DNA of 64,000 nt, from positions 15,830,428 to 15,894,427 of the forward strand of contig NC_064759.1 in NCBI RefSeq assembly GCF_011397635.1, given 5' to 3'. Positions within the stretch are counted from its first letter, which is position 1. Each line of letters opens with the position of its first letter. The notes beneath the pieces were generated by a model. It was not told where the DNA came from and made no database searches. It saw only the letters and a program-made list of their open reading frames with translations. The position numbers and the translations under genes were made by a program. Below are positions 43,601-54,733 of the stretch, piece after piece. This DNA comes from Epinephelus fuscoguttatus (taxonomy: Eukaryota > Chordata > Actinopteri > Perciformes > Serranidae).

Positions 43601-46600
43601 CTCCAGTGTTCCTGTCTCTCTGGATCACATGGTTCCAGCACCGTTCACTCAGCTGGAGCTGCCTTTACCATTCACAGACCTGACCAGTCACTGCCAAGAA
43701 AGCTGCCCTGAGGACGGCTTCAAGTTACAACTATTCAACTCAGGTGAGAAATCCCTGATGCATGCAGCTTTAAATATGTTTGTGTGTGGGTGTGTGTTTA
43801 CTGTTAGTCTTTGTAAGAGACTGTGACTGCAGAGGAATGACAGGAAATGACAGAGATGGGGTCTGACAAGAACATTGTGGTTTACAGTTGGTAACTTTAC
43901 TCCTAAACCACGTCTGCACCCCCGAGTGTTCCTGAGTAAATGTGACACATGCAGTGCTGGGTAGTTAGTTTTGAAATGTAGTAAAAAAGTAATGCAACTA
44001 TTTTAATTAGGCTACTTAATCAAAGTAATCTTATTTATTGCACTAAATTATTTGCAAAAAAAAAGAAATAATAATTATTTATTAGGACATTTAATTACGC
44101 AGGGTTTTTCTGTGCGTTCCATTGGATGAAGAATCTCAAAATACTTATTAGGAAAAACAACAATAAATGGTCTAAACAGACCTTTTTTCCACAAAACAAA
44201 TTGACATTATTTATTTCTAATGAATGATTAACTCATATTAACAAATAAAGTGATGCTTTACATTGTACACATTGTACATATATATATTGCATTGTGTTCA
44301 TCAGCATGAGTCAAAATATTCTTTATTTCGGAGGTATCTCCAGAAAACAGTATGTTGAAGACCTCCTGAGATTCATACTGTACATAATCAATAGGACGCA
44401 CTATAAGCTGATTTAATCATTGGAAAACTTCAACGAAAGTATTTCCCTGTCGACGCTCACATCCCCCGCATATTCCACTGGAAGGATTTTTGTTTTCTAA
44501 AAAAACCTTTGTAAAAGCTATAAATCTTTCATTTTTGACATGTATAAGTAATATAACATCTTATTTATAAATCAAACACAGTCAAAACACAAATCATGTA
44601 CTTTAACAATATGATAATAGACAGAAGGGTGCCTTACTGTTGGCCATGCTTGTTGGAAAAGGGGGGGTGGCTCTACTGCAGTCCACTTTAGATGATGTAA
44701 AACACTCTGATTGGTTTACAGACATTCCATCATTAAAGCCTGTGCACTTGGGTGGAGTCAGATGACAGTAACATAGATTTAGACATCCTAGAAAAGTTGG
44801 GCGTTTCCCAAACCGGATCCTACCCAGTCCCACTCCATCTCAGAGTTTTGGGGTTAGGGTCCGTTTGTAGTCACCTTCACAGCTGAATGAAACACCTTAC
44901 ATCAAGGCGTGAGGTGTAAAGGAGCTGTTATATTTGGTAACCATGGAGAAAAGTTCAGTTACTCCTATTTTATGTTCTTTATATGTATATGTATGACTTT
45001 TATTTCATTCATGCTGCTGTTTACCTGAATTTTGATAGTGTATATTCTATATCCTTTTGCCAACAGAATAAATAAAAATTGATAAATGAGTAAATAAATG
45101 AATAAATAATACATTAAAGGGAATAAACATTTCCTTTTTCACTGATGTTTAAAAGCTGTTTTTGCTCCTGTTACACTTTACTATAAAACAAACACAACTA
45201 CTATTTTATAGCGACTGGAGAGGTGTAGATTTTATCCTAAATGTCTGTCTTAGTTTGAACAGTTTACATTTCTCAGGAGAGTCACATAGAGCTTTATTTG
45301 TATGGAGCTTCTTCAATGACGAACACAGTACAGCATTGCGCATGCTCAGTAAGAGTGCATCAGTGCAGGTTGGAGGATTTTATAACCCTCTTCCACCCAG
45401 TAGTTGGTCCATTATGTCCACTGGGATGGAGGGTGGGGGGTGCATCTGAGCAGGTTAAACTGGGCAATAACGCTTTAAAAAGGCCAGAAATAGGTTATTT
45501 TTCTACATAAAAACTTTTTTACGTAAAGTGATATATTTGGAAATCACCAACATTTTGATTAGTAATTTTAATTTAATTACATATTTTTTCCTTAGTAACT
45601 GTAACTGATTGATTACAATTATTTTACTTTGAAATTTCATTACATGTAACTAGTCACTCCCCAGCACTGGTTACAAAGGTAGTTTAAGGTGGAGAAATAA
45701 TAGGGCATTATACTTTGAAGAGATGCAAAACCAGAATTTGATATAATGCCTTATTTTACATTTCCCCACTGAGCACTCACCTGTTACCTGTTCCTGTCAG
45801 TTGTTCCCTATGTCAGCTCTTCCTGCCGAGTAAGCCCTGTTCCACCATGTTGTCGTGCTGTTTACATGTTTGATAATCCTCTCAGAAAGTCTGAGATCCT
45901 TAAAGTTTCCTCATGTTCTTGACCAGCAAGGAACACCTCCGAATAACTTAAAAAGAAACTTAAAAGAAAAAGCGTCCTCTCTGACAATTTCGCAGGTCGC
46001 CATTTTAGTCTCACAGGACCACTCCACGTAAAATCTGATTATTTTTTATAACGATATCCTGTTGCTGATCGGCTCCGAGGTGCTTAATCTCAAGTTGACC
46101 TTATAGGACTGACTCTTAAATGTATGTTCATGGTGACCGCACTCACTATCGTAACCACCAGCAAATGACACGGCAATCAGTCACGTGACTTATAAGCTTA
46201 ATTGTGAGCGACAGTCTGATGTACAACACAACTGCCAAACTATTATTTCCAGCCACTGACCTTAAATTGTTGAACAAGGATAAATAACAGCAGTAATTAG
46301 GTGTGTTTTATGTCATGCATCAATCCAGAATTATATCAATGTCTAATTTTTTCAGTAGCACTGCAACCACACGTTTTTTTGCTCCCAGCATGCAGAGCTT
46401 ATAATTATAATTCATACTATTATTATCTTCTGACAATTTCTGACTATTTTGTCGTCAGTCTCTTAGTTTTGTCTGTTTGTTTGTTTGTTTGTTTTTGTTT
46501 GTTTGTTTTTTTGTTTTGTAGTTTTCTTGCTTTTTGGTTGTATTTTGTTCCTTTTGCCTTTAATTTTTAATTATATATTTGTTTTACTCTATGATGTAAT

Positions 46601-48205
46601 GTTTGCTTGCATGGACACCAGGAAGAGTAGTTGCTACCTTGGTCGTGACTAATGGGGATCCAAATAAATGAATGAATGGAGCTTTGTCCCCTCTGCCTTA
46701 AGTGGCCTGTCGCCACTGTACACATAAATAGATGTGTACAGTGTCTTCTGTTGTCATTGTAACAATTCTGCATTGATTTTGCAAAGGATGAAGATGGAGG
46801 ATGCACAGATAGGTGACATATCAGAGGAAAAACCTGAATTAAAGAATGGATAACCTTAATGAATGCAAAGGCTTCACCAAGTATGAAAATTATGGGAATC
46901 ATGCACTGTGGCCCTCGCACTCACCAGGGGTCTCATTTATACACAATATTAGGATTCATACCAAAAATGTATGTACAGACAAAAGCCTAAAATGGCATGC
47001 ACCAAAAAAATATTAGACAATTTCTACAATCAGGCTTCCACCTCACCATCTGCGCTGCCAATTTCCTGTCTCCAAAATGTTTCTAAGCATGGGTCAAAGT
47101 TTCTACAATCAAGTTTGTTTTTATAGATCACAACTTTTGCATGGGAAGTGGCGTACGCCTCTTCCAGGCCTTATTTTGTGCATACCCAATGTTTATAAAT
47201 GAGACACCAGAACTCAACAGCTGTGTAAGACACCACTCTAAACCAGGGGTAGGCAACCTGTGACCCCAGGTTGATAATTTCCATTTATCAGTGTTTATCA
47301 CACCCAAAGTGATTTTTTTCATTCTCCAGCTGTTAAAATGTGTAGCCCATACACCGAATAAAAAAACCTCAACATTCATCAACCTAAATGTGCATCATAT
47401 GTCTCTGGCACGGTGTCTTTTCCTATCAATTTGGCCAAACCTCAGTAGCAGTGGCTCATTTTGAGTCTCCCTGTCCAGACGAGGTATGGATTCCAAATCC
47501 CAAAAAGTAAAAGTCTCAAAGGAAAATAGAGAGTTTAATCGTACATGGACAGATTTGTTTACTTTAAGGTACCAAATAGTCAGAAATAGCCCACTGCAGA
47601 GTCACCACCTTGTGGACTATTCTAGACTTAATAGGCTGTAACCTTCATCTTAAGGCTCAAATATGTTTCACAGCTCTGGACAGATTTTTTTTTTTTTTTT
47701 TTTATGCCAAAAAATGGCTTTTTTGATAGTAAAGGTTGCTGCTGACCCCTGCTATAAAGCATCATCAAACACCAAATAGGGGGACATATTTTGGTAAACC
47801 GATGTTCTTCCCACCAGCAGAGTTTCAAAGACACTTAGTTGGTTTTTCCTTTGAACTGTCACTTATGTGCATTAAAGTGAGAAATACATTCTCCTCTCCA
47901 GCACAAGTCTACATTAATTTTAGTGCTCATAATAATCATAAATCAAATAAAGTACTCAGCCTGTTTAATGTTACATTATTCTCGAGGATGGCCACACTGA
48001 ACACTGATTTTTTTTTCCCTCCTCAGATGATCATGTGGTCAGTTGTGTCACACAAGACAGTGTGGGCAGCGTGGACAGCAACCATCCTATAACTCCACTG
48101 AACGTTTCAGTTTCTTTCATCGAATCCAGCCACACCAATGGATATTGCACCAACTTCCACAGGACCCACTCAGAGCCACAGGAGGACGAGTGGGTGGGGA
48201 CATAA
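34192..48205 (+). CDS. TNF receptor superfamily member (HVEM/LTBR/CD40 group)
   Basis: Exons: 34192-34267, 34437-34565, 36559-36705, 36795-36888, 37241-37314, 40561-40668, 43597-43743, 48027-48205; 954 nt, 317 aa, every junction in phase. The ectodomain has cysteine-rich repeats from residue 6: 'KDEYP' and 'LCCDRCAAGQY' resemble TNFRSF14, while 'CRPHTRCEDYG..LKTPGT' resembles LTBR, and 'PGGTFSNVS' resembles CD40. A hydrophobic helix spans about 179-200 and is followed by a basic stop (R-A-K-R-K). The 117-aa tail has no death domain. It probably signals through TRAF adaptors, but I see no textbook TRAF motif. The modelled first exon starts at an ATG only 5 codons before the first Cys, and an in-frame stop lies just upstream with no AG between. 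No signal peptide is therefore visible, and the true 5' end is uncertain. LTBR, TNFRSF1A and CD27 lie in the equivalent human region; which orthologue this is remains open. Confidence 0.8.
34609..34650. repeat. (CA)n microsatellite
   Basis: About 20 CA units in intron 2 of the TNF receptor gene, followed by a C-rich run at 34681-34706. Confidence 0.9.
34727..35919. other. TNF receptor intron 2 sequence
   Basis: 1.2 kb of intron without recognised exon. Old GCTAGC-type repeat words occur near 35250-35340. Confidence 0.4.
35925..36410. repeat. Dispersed element with internal ACAAAGAGACACAAAAT minisatellite, copy 1
   Basis: It starts with 'GATGGATTACTG', holds several diverged units of 'CAAAGAGACAnAAAAT' at 36020-36220 and ends with 'GCGCCCAGGGACC' and 'TTGTCTCATAATCTGCCCAT'. 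The same head, body and end occur at 50812-51810. It lies in TNF receptor intron 2. Confidence 0.6.
37795..38850. mobile_element. TIR element (GTTTCCACTG ends), with another element nested
   Basis: Left end 'CGTTTCCACTGCCTGACTTGG' in part and right end 'GCAGTGGAAA' with 'GAGCAAGTCGAGTGGAG' are mutual inverted repeats. This type is frequent in fish. Inside, 37890-38440 has 'AGTATGTCCCAATACATAGTATG' words of a second repeat. It lies in intron 5 of the TNF receptor gene. Confidence 0.5.
38838..39010. repeat. GCTGACATGCTAACATGCTGATG-type dispersed repeat fragment
   Basis: Repeated CATGCT words followed by 'GCAGGTATGTTTACCATGATGG'. This is a common fish dispersed repeat. A second diverged fragment is at about 61255-61345. 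Confidence 0.45.
39340..39410. repeat. 19-bp perfect stem hairpin
   Basis: CCGCAGCTCCCTGCTCATC at 39340-39358 is the exact reverse complement of 39392-39410, with a 33-base spacer. It lies in intron 5 of the TNF receptor gene. Function unknown. Confidence 0.7.
39411..40560. other. End of TNF receptor intron 5
   Basis: AT-rich. Two diverged copies of a roughly 150-base segment ('GGGGAAGTTTCAT..TGATAT' at 39763 and at 40206) suggest a small local duplication. No exon. Confidence 0.4.
40669..43596. other. TNF receptor intron 6
   Basis: 2.9 kb between the transmembrane exon and the first tail exon. I see no further exon, RNA gene or intact mobile element. The short open frames present are not conserved in any way I can recognise. 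Confidence 0.4.
43952..45669. mobile_element. TIR element with CAGTGCTGGG ends
   Basis: Left CAGTGCTGGGTAGTTAGTT and right AGTCACTCCCCAGCACTG are inverted repeats, with inner 'GTAAC/GTTAC'-rich arms ('TTACATGTAACTAG'). This is a common teleost non-autonomous DNA element type. About 1.7 kb, in the last intron of the TNF receptor gene. I could not identify an exact target duplication. Confidence 0.55.
46470..46520. repeat. (GTTT)n simple repeat
   Basis: An imperfect tetranucleotide run in the last intron of the TNF receptor gene. It is followed by a LINE-like 3' tail near 46640-46677 ('GGGGATCCAAATAAATGAATGAATG'). Confidence 0.8.
46927..47208. mobile_element. Short MITE with GGTCTCATTTATA ends
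   Basis: Left GGGTCTCATTTATA and right TATAAATGAGACACC are inverted repeats about 280 bp apart. This is a small fish MITE of the type often assigned to PIF/Harbinger. Confidence 0.6.
47244..47751. mobile_element. hAT-like non-autonomous element
   Basis: CAGGGGTAGGCAACCT at the left pairs with AGGTTGCTGCTGACCCCTG at the right. Flanks CTCTAAAC and CTATAAAG resemble an eroded 8-bp duplication. It lies in the last TNF receptor intron. Confidence 0.6.
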
Positions 48206-48431
48206 TCAAGTAAATGTTTTTTGTAACGGGACACTGATGAAGCTCAGAGTCCCTCTGCAGCTTGGAGATGCTGTGACTACTTTTTAGACATTTAACTGGA
48301 CCTATTTATACCAAAAAACAAAAGAGTAGGGTTTCTTTTTTTATATTTCTTTTTTTAAGAGTCAAATGTTGCTGGCAGTTTGCTGCCCCCTGCAGGACTT
48401 TAATGAGAAGTTCAGCATAAGTGGTATTTCT

Positions 48432-48613
48432 TTTTTTTAAGATTTTTTTGGGGCTTTTTAGCCTTTAATGGACAGGACAGACAAGTGTGAAAGGGGGAGA
48501 GAGAGAGGGAGCGACATGCAGCAAAGGGCCACAGGCCGGAGTTGAACCCAGGCCACTGCGGCAACAGCCTTGAACATGGGGCGCCTGCTCTACCACTAAG
48601 CCACCGGCACCCC
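48432..48613 (-). repeat. tRNA-derived SINE (family B) with 15-bp target duplication
   Basis: Minus strand: tRNA-like head with 'GGCTTAGTGGTAGAGCAGG' and B box GGTTCAACTC, a GA-rich body and an A-rich tail. It is flanked by direct repeats ATAAGTGGTATTTCT at 48417-48431 and 48614-48628. It inserted in or near the TNF receptor 3' UTR. Confidence 0.8.
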
Positions 48614-49810
48614 ATAAGTGGTATTTCTGATATGCACTTAGAATGAAACACTGGTGCAGCTCTGTACTTGCTTTCCCTTTGATGTGAATTAGTCTTTGGA
48701 GCTTCACGAGTGAAACCAGTGCTGTCCTCGGTTTTTGGCTACAGCTTAGTGGTGTCTATGAAAGAATGTTTCTGTATTTTTCTTATTTCAATCAAATCCC
48801 ATGAAAAGGCCAAAACCAAAAATGAATGTGTCCTTCCAACAAATGTATATTCAAAGCCGGATGTAGCTTATTCCTTTGTGTAATGGTGCTCCATTGTTGT
48901 CATCACCATGAGCATAGGCACTGAAGCTTATCCTGCTGCTGTAAATATGCACTGTATATGTTGATTAATCCACAGCAGAAAGCAGCACCCAACAAATACT
49001 CGTTTACCCCAGTTTAAGAAACATTTGTGAAGACTACAATACAGTACATCTGTGGCTTTTTAATGTACACATTTATAAGAACAAATGGGCTCCCTGTCCT
49101 ACTGCACAAAAACCTGCCTGAGAATATGTCACTTTGTATTTAATGCTCAAGGTTAAACTTGGTAATTGCTCCCAGGACAAATGACTCTGCAGTAGTCACA
49201 GGTAGTTATCAGCTCTAGCTCGAATTGGCTTTGATCTGCAGTCATAGACATATGACACCCAGGTGGGAAAGCTCATTTTCACCCCTTTTCCAGCATGATA
49301 CAATGACACGCCACCACAAAATACTTACCAAGCAGCACTCGTGCATTGTTTTTAAATAGTTGGCACAGAGTTTGAAAGAGAGACTTATAAGTAACAGATA
49401 AAAAAAAAGAAACTTTTCCTACACGTTTTCTAAAACAGAAACGAGATAATTGCTTTTCAAAACCCCTCCACATCACCTCTTATTGTGGTGGGGAAAGGGT
49501 AGGACTGCACAGGGAGGTCAGAATTTGAGAGACGGATGAACCCCTTGTTGGTCTTTTCATGGGATTTGCTGACATTAAGAAAAATATGAGAGATTTCCTA
49601 GCGCTTATTCTTTAATGTATATGATGTCTTTTGTAATTATAATTTAAAGGAAAACTAATTTAATTTATTTTTTTCCAACCCCACTGACTCATGTTGAGAA
49701 TTGTGCATGAGAACTGATTTAAACCAAGAAAAGTCTTCTTGTAAAAGTACATTGTAATGAGCAATGAATTTCAGTATTTATAAAACTATGTACAACTTTT
49801 AACATATGCT

Positions 49811-49814
<4 letters not shown>

Positions 49815-49886
<72 letters not shown>
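49815..49886. repeat. (CA)n microsatellite
   Basis: About 36 uninterrupted CA units, the longest simple repeat in the window. Confidence 0.95.
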
Positions 49887-49890
<4 letters not shown>

Positions 49891-50233
49891 TTGGATAATG
49901 ATGTGATGAATTAAAGATGCAGCAGTGATGTCCGACAGTGGAATGGTTTGTTTATAGCATGGTGAAGATAGATGGTGCAATATGAAGAAGTATGTAGGGA
50001 ATGTTTACACAAGTCATTCTGTTCTCTTCTCAGTTAGTACCACCACACAGGAACAATTAAGATATACATGTCCAGTAGTTGTTTTTTTTTTTACAGATAC
50101 TTAGTCTTATTGCAGTATTTCAAAATAATGTTGATTATAATTAAAAGAAACTATAAACATTAATCACATCTTGAACCAAGTCCTTAACTATATTCTACTA
50201 AGAATAATTCACTTAAAGACATTTTCAGTTGCT

Positions 50234-51588
50234 TCAATTAGCCTTCTTGAAGACTTGCTTGGCCACGATGCCTTGAACTCTCATCTCCTGCAGAGAGGAA
50301 GAGAAGGAGGGGAGGTGTAAATGAAATGTGAGAATCAATGCGACAGTTTGGCACATCAAAGCAGAGTTAAATGAGTGATACACAAACCTGGGACTGGATC
50401 CAAAATACATTTCCATCCCCACCCCCTCCTAACATCCTTTGACCTCGCCTCCCACTCTTTCACCAGCTCCTCCTTTCACCCCACTCCCCCTTCTTCCTCC
50501 AGCTCCCCCTCGTTCACTCACTCTTCATTATCCTCTCGCTGCTCCCTTCTCCTGCTTTGTGTAACCTTTAAAATCCACCATTTTAGAGCCTGATCCTGGC
50601 TGGCATTTCTTTCTCAATTCTCTCCTGAATTTGGACGTCAACAACGCACTGCTTTGTCCCAACTGCAACCGAAGTATGAGAAATCCTGCGAGAGCTAATT
50701 AGCAGAACAATGCTGCTTGTTTTAAATCTTAATAAGTGCTGACAGATTATCGACAAGCTTAAACTCTTTTACAACCAAAATTAGAAAAACCAATGCTCTC
50801 CCTCAGTGCTGAGCATTGATGGATTACTGGCACAGGCTGAGGGGCCCCTCTGGCCTTTACCTGCAAAATGTAGCTCAAATTAACACATGCGTACCAGAGA
50901 AAAACTCAAAGTGACCACAAAGAGATGCAAAGGAACAATAGGAGGCGCACAATAACAACAAAAACAGGCAAAACAACCACAAGGAGACACAAAATAACTA
51001 CACAGATGCAAAGGAACTGCAAAGAGACAGAAATTAACTACAAAAGCAGGCAAAACAGCAACAAAGAGAAATAAAAATGACTACTTAAACAGGCAAAACA
51101 ACCCCAAAGACGCACAAAATAACTAGCCTACACAGATGCAAAGGAACTGCAAAGAGACAGAAAATAATTACAGAAATAGGCAGAACAAGCCTAAAGAGAC
51201 ACAAAATACTTACAAAAAGATGCAAGGAACTGCGAGGAGACCAAAAATAACTGTAAAAGCAGGCAAAACAACCCCAAAGATGCACAAAATAACTACAAAG
51301 TGATGCAAGGAACTGCAAAGAGAAAGAAAATAACTATGAAAACAGATAAAACAACTACAAAGAGACACTAAACAATTACGTCGGTGCAAAGGAACTGCAA
51401 AGAGATGGAAGATAACTACAAAAACAGGCAAAACAATTACAAAGATGCACAAAATAACTACAAAGAGATGCAAGGAACTGCAAAGACGCAGAAAATAACT
51501 ACTAAAACAGGCAAAACAACCACATAGAGGCACAAAATAACTGCGTAGATGCAAAGGAACTGCAAAGAGACACACAATTTTATGTATG

Positions 51589-51641
<53 letters not shown>

Positions 51642-53315
51642 ATACATACATACATACATACACACATATAAAAAGAGAGACTCAAACACCGATAACAAAG
51701 AGGCATCTGTGTGTCTTGCTTCTGTGAAGGAGAGGTGGTGGGGCCTTTTGCATATCTGTGCCCAGGGACCTATTGTCTCATAATCTGCCCATGGTGTTCT
51801 GTTATTGTGTTATTCAAGTCTTCTGTCTCTTTTGTGTTTGCCTTCCTTCATAGTAAGGATACCTTTACCCCTTCAGGCAGCACAGAGCTTCACAAAACTT
51901 TTGATAAAAGGACTTCTTCACACAGAGACAGTGTAGTGCAACAGCCTAATCTTGTTTGCATGTTATCCCTCATTTTGCATATCAATTTTAGCAGCTTTTC
52001 CCTTGAGTGTTCTTGATTTTCCTTCTTCCGTATCCTCCCTCCCTTTCTCCCTCAGCTTTGGCCACTTCCTTTCACTCCATCCATCCATACATCCTTACCA
52101 AATGCAGCTTGTCACCCTCCAGCCAGTGTGTCCAGCCTCGTCCTTCTTTCTCGCCTCGCTGCACACACACCAGTTTGTCTCCTTCCCAGCTCACTGTAGT
52201 CTGCAAGAGCACAGCGACGATGTGTTAGTGTGTGTGATTAGTATGTAAAGCAGCTCACACGAGTCTTTGTGTGTTGCCAATGGGTCGCCATTAGTTCAAA
52301 ACTCTTTTCTATTGCTTCCGTGTGCTCATTTGTTTTGGCCACTGTAAGATAATGCTGCTAATTCAGATTCATGCACCAGTTTCCTTACTGGCTTTGGAAA
52401 CTGAGGAGTTTTTTTCCCCTCTGTTTTCTCACACACATCCCTCATTGTAGGATCAAGCTGTGGTTGAAGCAGCGGGGGGTGGTTACAGCACAAAAACACA
52501 GCAGTAGGTGGGTCAACTTTCCGCATACATTCCAAATTAAAACACACAAAGCAAACTTGTGTAACAAGTTATGATACTGTATATTCACAGTATCATCGAG
52601 CCTGTACGTGTGTCCAGACAGGATGCATGCTCAGAAAAACATATACCAACACACACCTGACAGGTGCGACCGTCCACCGGGCCCAGGTCTTCAGTGAACT
52701 CTTTTCCGATGGTGAAATCCATGTTGAAGTTCTTGAAGGTGGTGATGGTGCGGATCTTCATGGCTCCTGTGGCCGGGTCATGAGTGATCTCTTTGGTGGG
52801 CTTCAACAGACACACAATCTTCCTCAGGGCGAAATTAATATCTGAGAGGGAAGATAAGATTAATACAGCATGAGCTATACTTCAAGGTTGCTTTGTTAAG
52901 AAGGGGAGCTTTGTCTTGTCACACAGTGCAGACAGAGCGGATACTCCCCTCTGAGAGTGTGCGTGAGTGTGTGTGTGAGTGTGGGGTCATAGAAAGGACA
53001 AGGTGGTGATTTCATTTCACTAATGTGCAGCTGCAAAGGAAGATGATCCACATTATAAAATCAATGATTGGAGATTAAAAGATTATCTCACAGCAACAAA
53101 GTAATACAAATTTTTAAATAAAAGAGCAACACAAGTGAATGTGCATGTAATGGAGGATGGGTTTAATCAATAAAACTGATTTGTGTTCAAGAGTTACAGA
53201 TGAGTAAAAGTTGCACCAATGCAACAAAGAGAGTCTTACCTAAAGCTTCGAGGTACGAGTCCATATTCTCCTGCTCCACCATATCAAACGTGCCAGAGTA
53301 ATTAGGTTTAGACAT
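50234..53315 (-). CDS. rbp5: Cellular retinol-binding protein (RBP5-type)
   Basis: Four exons as in all FABP-family genes: 53315-53240, 52841-52657, 52200-52099, 50287-50234; 417 nt, 138 aa. The protein is a small intracellular beta-barrel that carries retinol to its modifying enzymes. Recognisable family sequence: '[20 protein letters not shown]' with a small change in the DNA (GAC for residue 19), 'LLKPTKEI', 'DLGPVDGR', 'LVCVQRGEK' and the ending 'KQVFKK'. His112 (G-W-T-H-W) occupies the place where RBP1 has Gln108 and, as I recall, RBP5 (CRBP III) has His; this and linkage to C1r and C1s favour rbp5 over rbp1. There are two more residues than mammals after the first barrel strands. Intron 3 carries a minisatellite-bearing repeat. 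Confidence 0.9.
50375..50600. repeat. Pyrimidine-rich tract
   Basis: A CT-rich stretch within rbp5 intron 3, upstream of the exon 4 acceptor on the opposite strand. It appears to be simple sequence. Confidence 0.4.
50812..51810. repeat. Dispersed element with internal 81-84 bp minisatellite, copy 2
   Basis: Head 'GATGGATTACTG', then about eight units built on 'GATGCAAAGGAACTGCAAAG' and 'ACAGGCAAAACAACC' spaced mostly 79-93 bp (near 50926, 51006, 51130, 51223, 51303, 51384, 51466, 51547). A TA/TACA microsatellite (51590-51665) follows, then the end 'TTGTCTCATAATCTGCCCAT'. It lies in rbp5 intron 3 and is related to 35925-36410. Confidence 0.7.
51590..51665. repeat. (TA)n / (CATA)n microsatellite
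   Basis: TATG, TA and TACA runs inside the larger repeat element. Confidence 0.9.
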
Positions 53316-53397
53316 TTTGTTTCTTCCAAAACTCCACAAGAGCCGAAACCTCTTCTTTCTCTTTCTTTTCCTCCTCGACTCAAGTCTGGCTTCGAGA

Positions 53398-53406
53398 GTT
53401 TTTATG
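53398..53406 (-). promoter_or_regulatory. Possible TATA-like box of rbp5
   Basis: CATAAAAAC on the minus strand about 85 bp upstream of the rbp5 start codon, followed by a purine-rich leader. The distance suits a short 5' UTR, but the motif is weak. Confidence 0.3.
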
Positions 53407-54702
53407 CGATATCAGTTTCACTTACGCAACGCTTCTTGCACAATGCCTGGATTTTTTGGACGCGTAAAATGAGACTGTTGCGCGTTGTTTCTGTGCAGCA
53501 AGCAGCCGGCTCCTCTGTGGACGTCTTCTCGGGGTGGAAGCTGGTTCTTAATGCAACCGTTTCCAGGTGCTGTGACTCACTGAGGCTGAGAGTTTTTCTG
53601 CAGGACCACATTCAGAAGGGGAGGTTCATTCATCTTTCCTAATGCCTTGAGGGATCAAGGACAGAGGCGGTGCTTCGGAGACCTCAAACATGTGGTGGGT
53701 GGGGTGAAGATATACTCAGCATGCATGTTAGGATTATGTGTGTTCATATACTGGGAGCTGACCAGTATGCAAACTGTCTCAGTGGGGTTATCTCACTGGT
53801 GGAAGAACTACCCAGATCATTTACTTAAGTCAAAGAAGCAATACCACAGAAATATTATGAGTCATGCATTCAGTTTGACTACAAAAGTACTGAGTAAGCA
53901 TCAAAATATACTTAAAGCATCAAAAGTTACAGTGCGAAGGGCCCATTTCAGAGCAAAGTGTATCATTTAAGTATAAGTATTAATGTATTAAAGGAACACT
54001 TCACCCACAAAATGACTAGTTGTACATAAGTTCAGCTCCTTTCCCACAGCACAAAAAACCCACTAACAACCACTAACATCAGGCCTTTTAATTGGCATTC
54101 ATAGTCACAGGTATTTGGGTTTTATTGGCATTGATGACAATACAACACCCAGATGCACACGCTAATTTTAGCTCCTTTACTAGTGAGATGTGCCACCACA
54201 AAATATCATCCCTCTCTGCCCAAGCAGCACCCAAACATCAATCCACATTTGTCTGACCGAGTGTGAGAGAGAATCAGTAGGTTAGAGTTATAGAAAAAAG
54301 AAGTAACTGTCATAAAAAAAATTCTTTTCGCATTTTCATTTCGTAAAATTTTCAGGGAAGGCTGTGTCTCAGAGGTAGAACGGGTCGTCCACTTCAGAAG
54401 ATCAGAAGATCTGCGGATAGCTCCCAGGCTCCTCCAGCCCGCATGTCGAAGCATCTTTGGGGAGATACTGAACCCCAGATTGCTCTCGGTGGCTGTTCCA
54501 TCGGTGTGTGAGTGTGTGTGAATGGTTACTCAGTTGCAGGTGGCAACATGTATGGCATGCTCGGCCACCAGTGTGTGAACGTGTGTGTGAGTGGGTGAAT
54601 GTGACATATAGTAGTAAGTGCAGTCCATTTACTGGCCTCTATGCCCCTTTCTACTTTTTACTGACCTGGCCTGTCCGTGATGTTGAATATGACACACCGG
54701 AA

Positions 54703-54733
<31 letters not shown>

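Larger units (their letters stand above)
48206..50233. other. Convergent 3' ends of the TNF receptor and rbp5 genes
   Basis: A 2-kb interval between the two stop codons. It should contain both 3' UTRs. It holds one SINE (48432-48613) and a long CA repeat (49815-49886). I could not assign polyadenylation sites with confidence. Confidence 0.5.

Noticed and set aside
50880-51580. Possible CRISPR-like array
   Set aside because: The spaced repeats are a diverged eukaryotic minisatellite with no constant repeat and unique spacer pattern.
51210-51698. A 162-codon minus-strand open frame with repeated Phe/Leu/Cys-rich segments
   Set aside because: It runs through a minisatellite whose unit length is often a multiple of three and through a TA microsatellite, so the frame is open by repetition and is not a gene.
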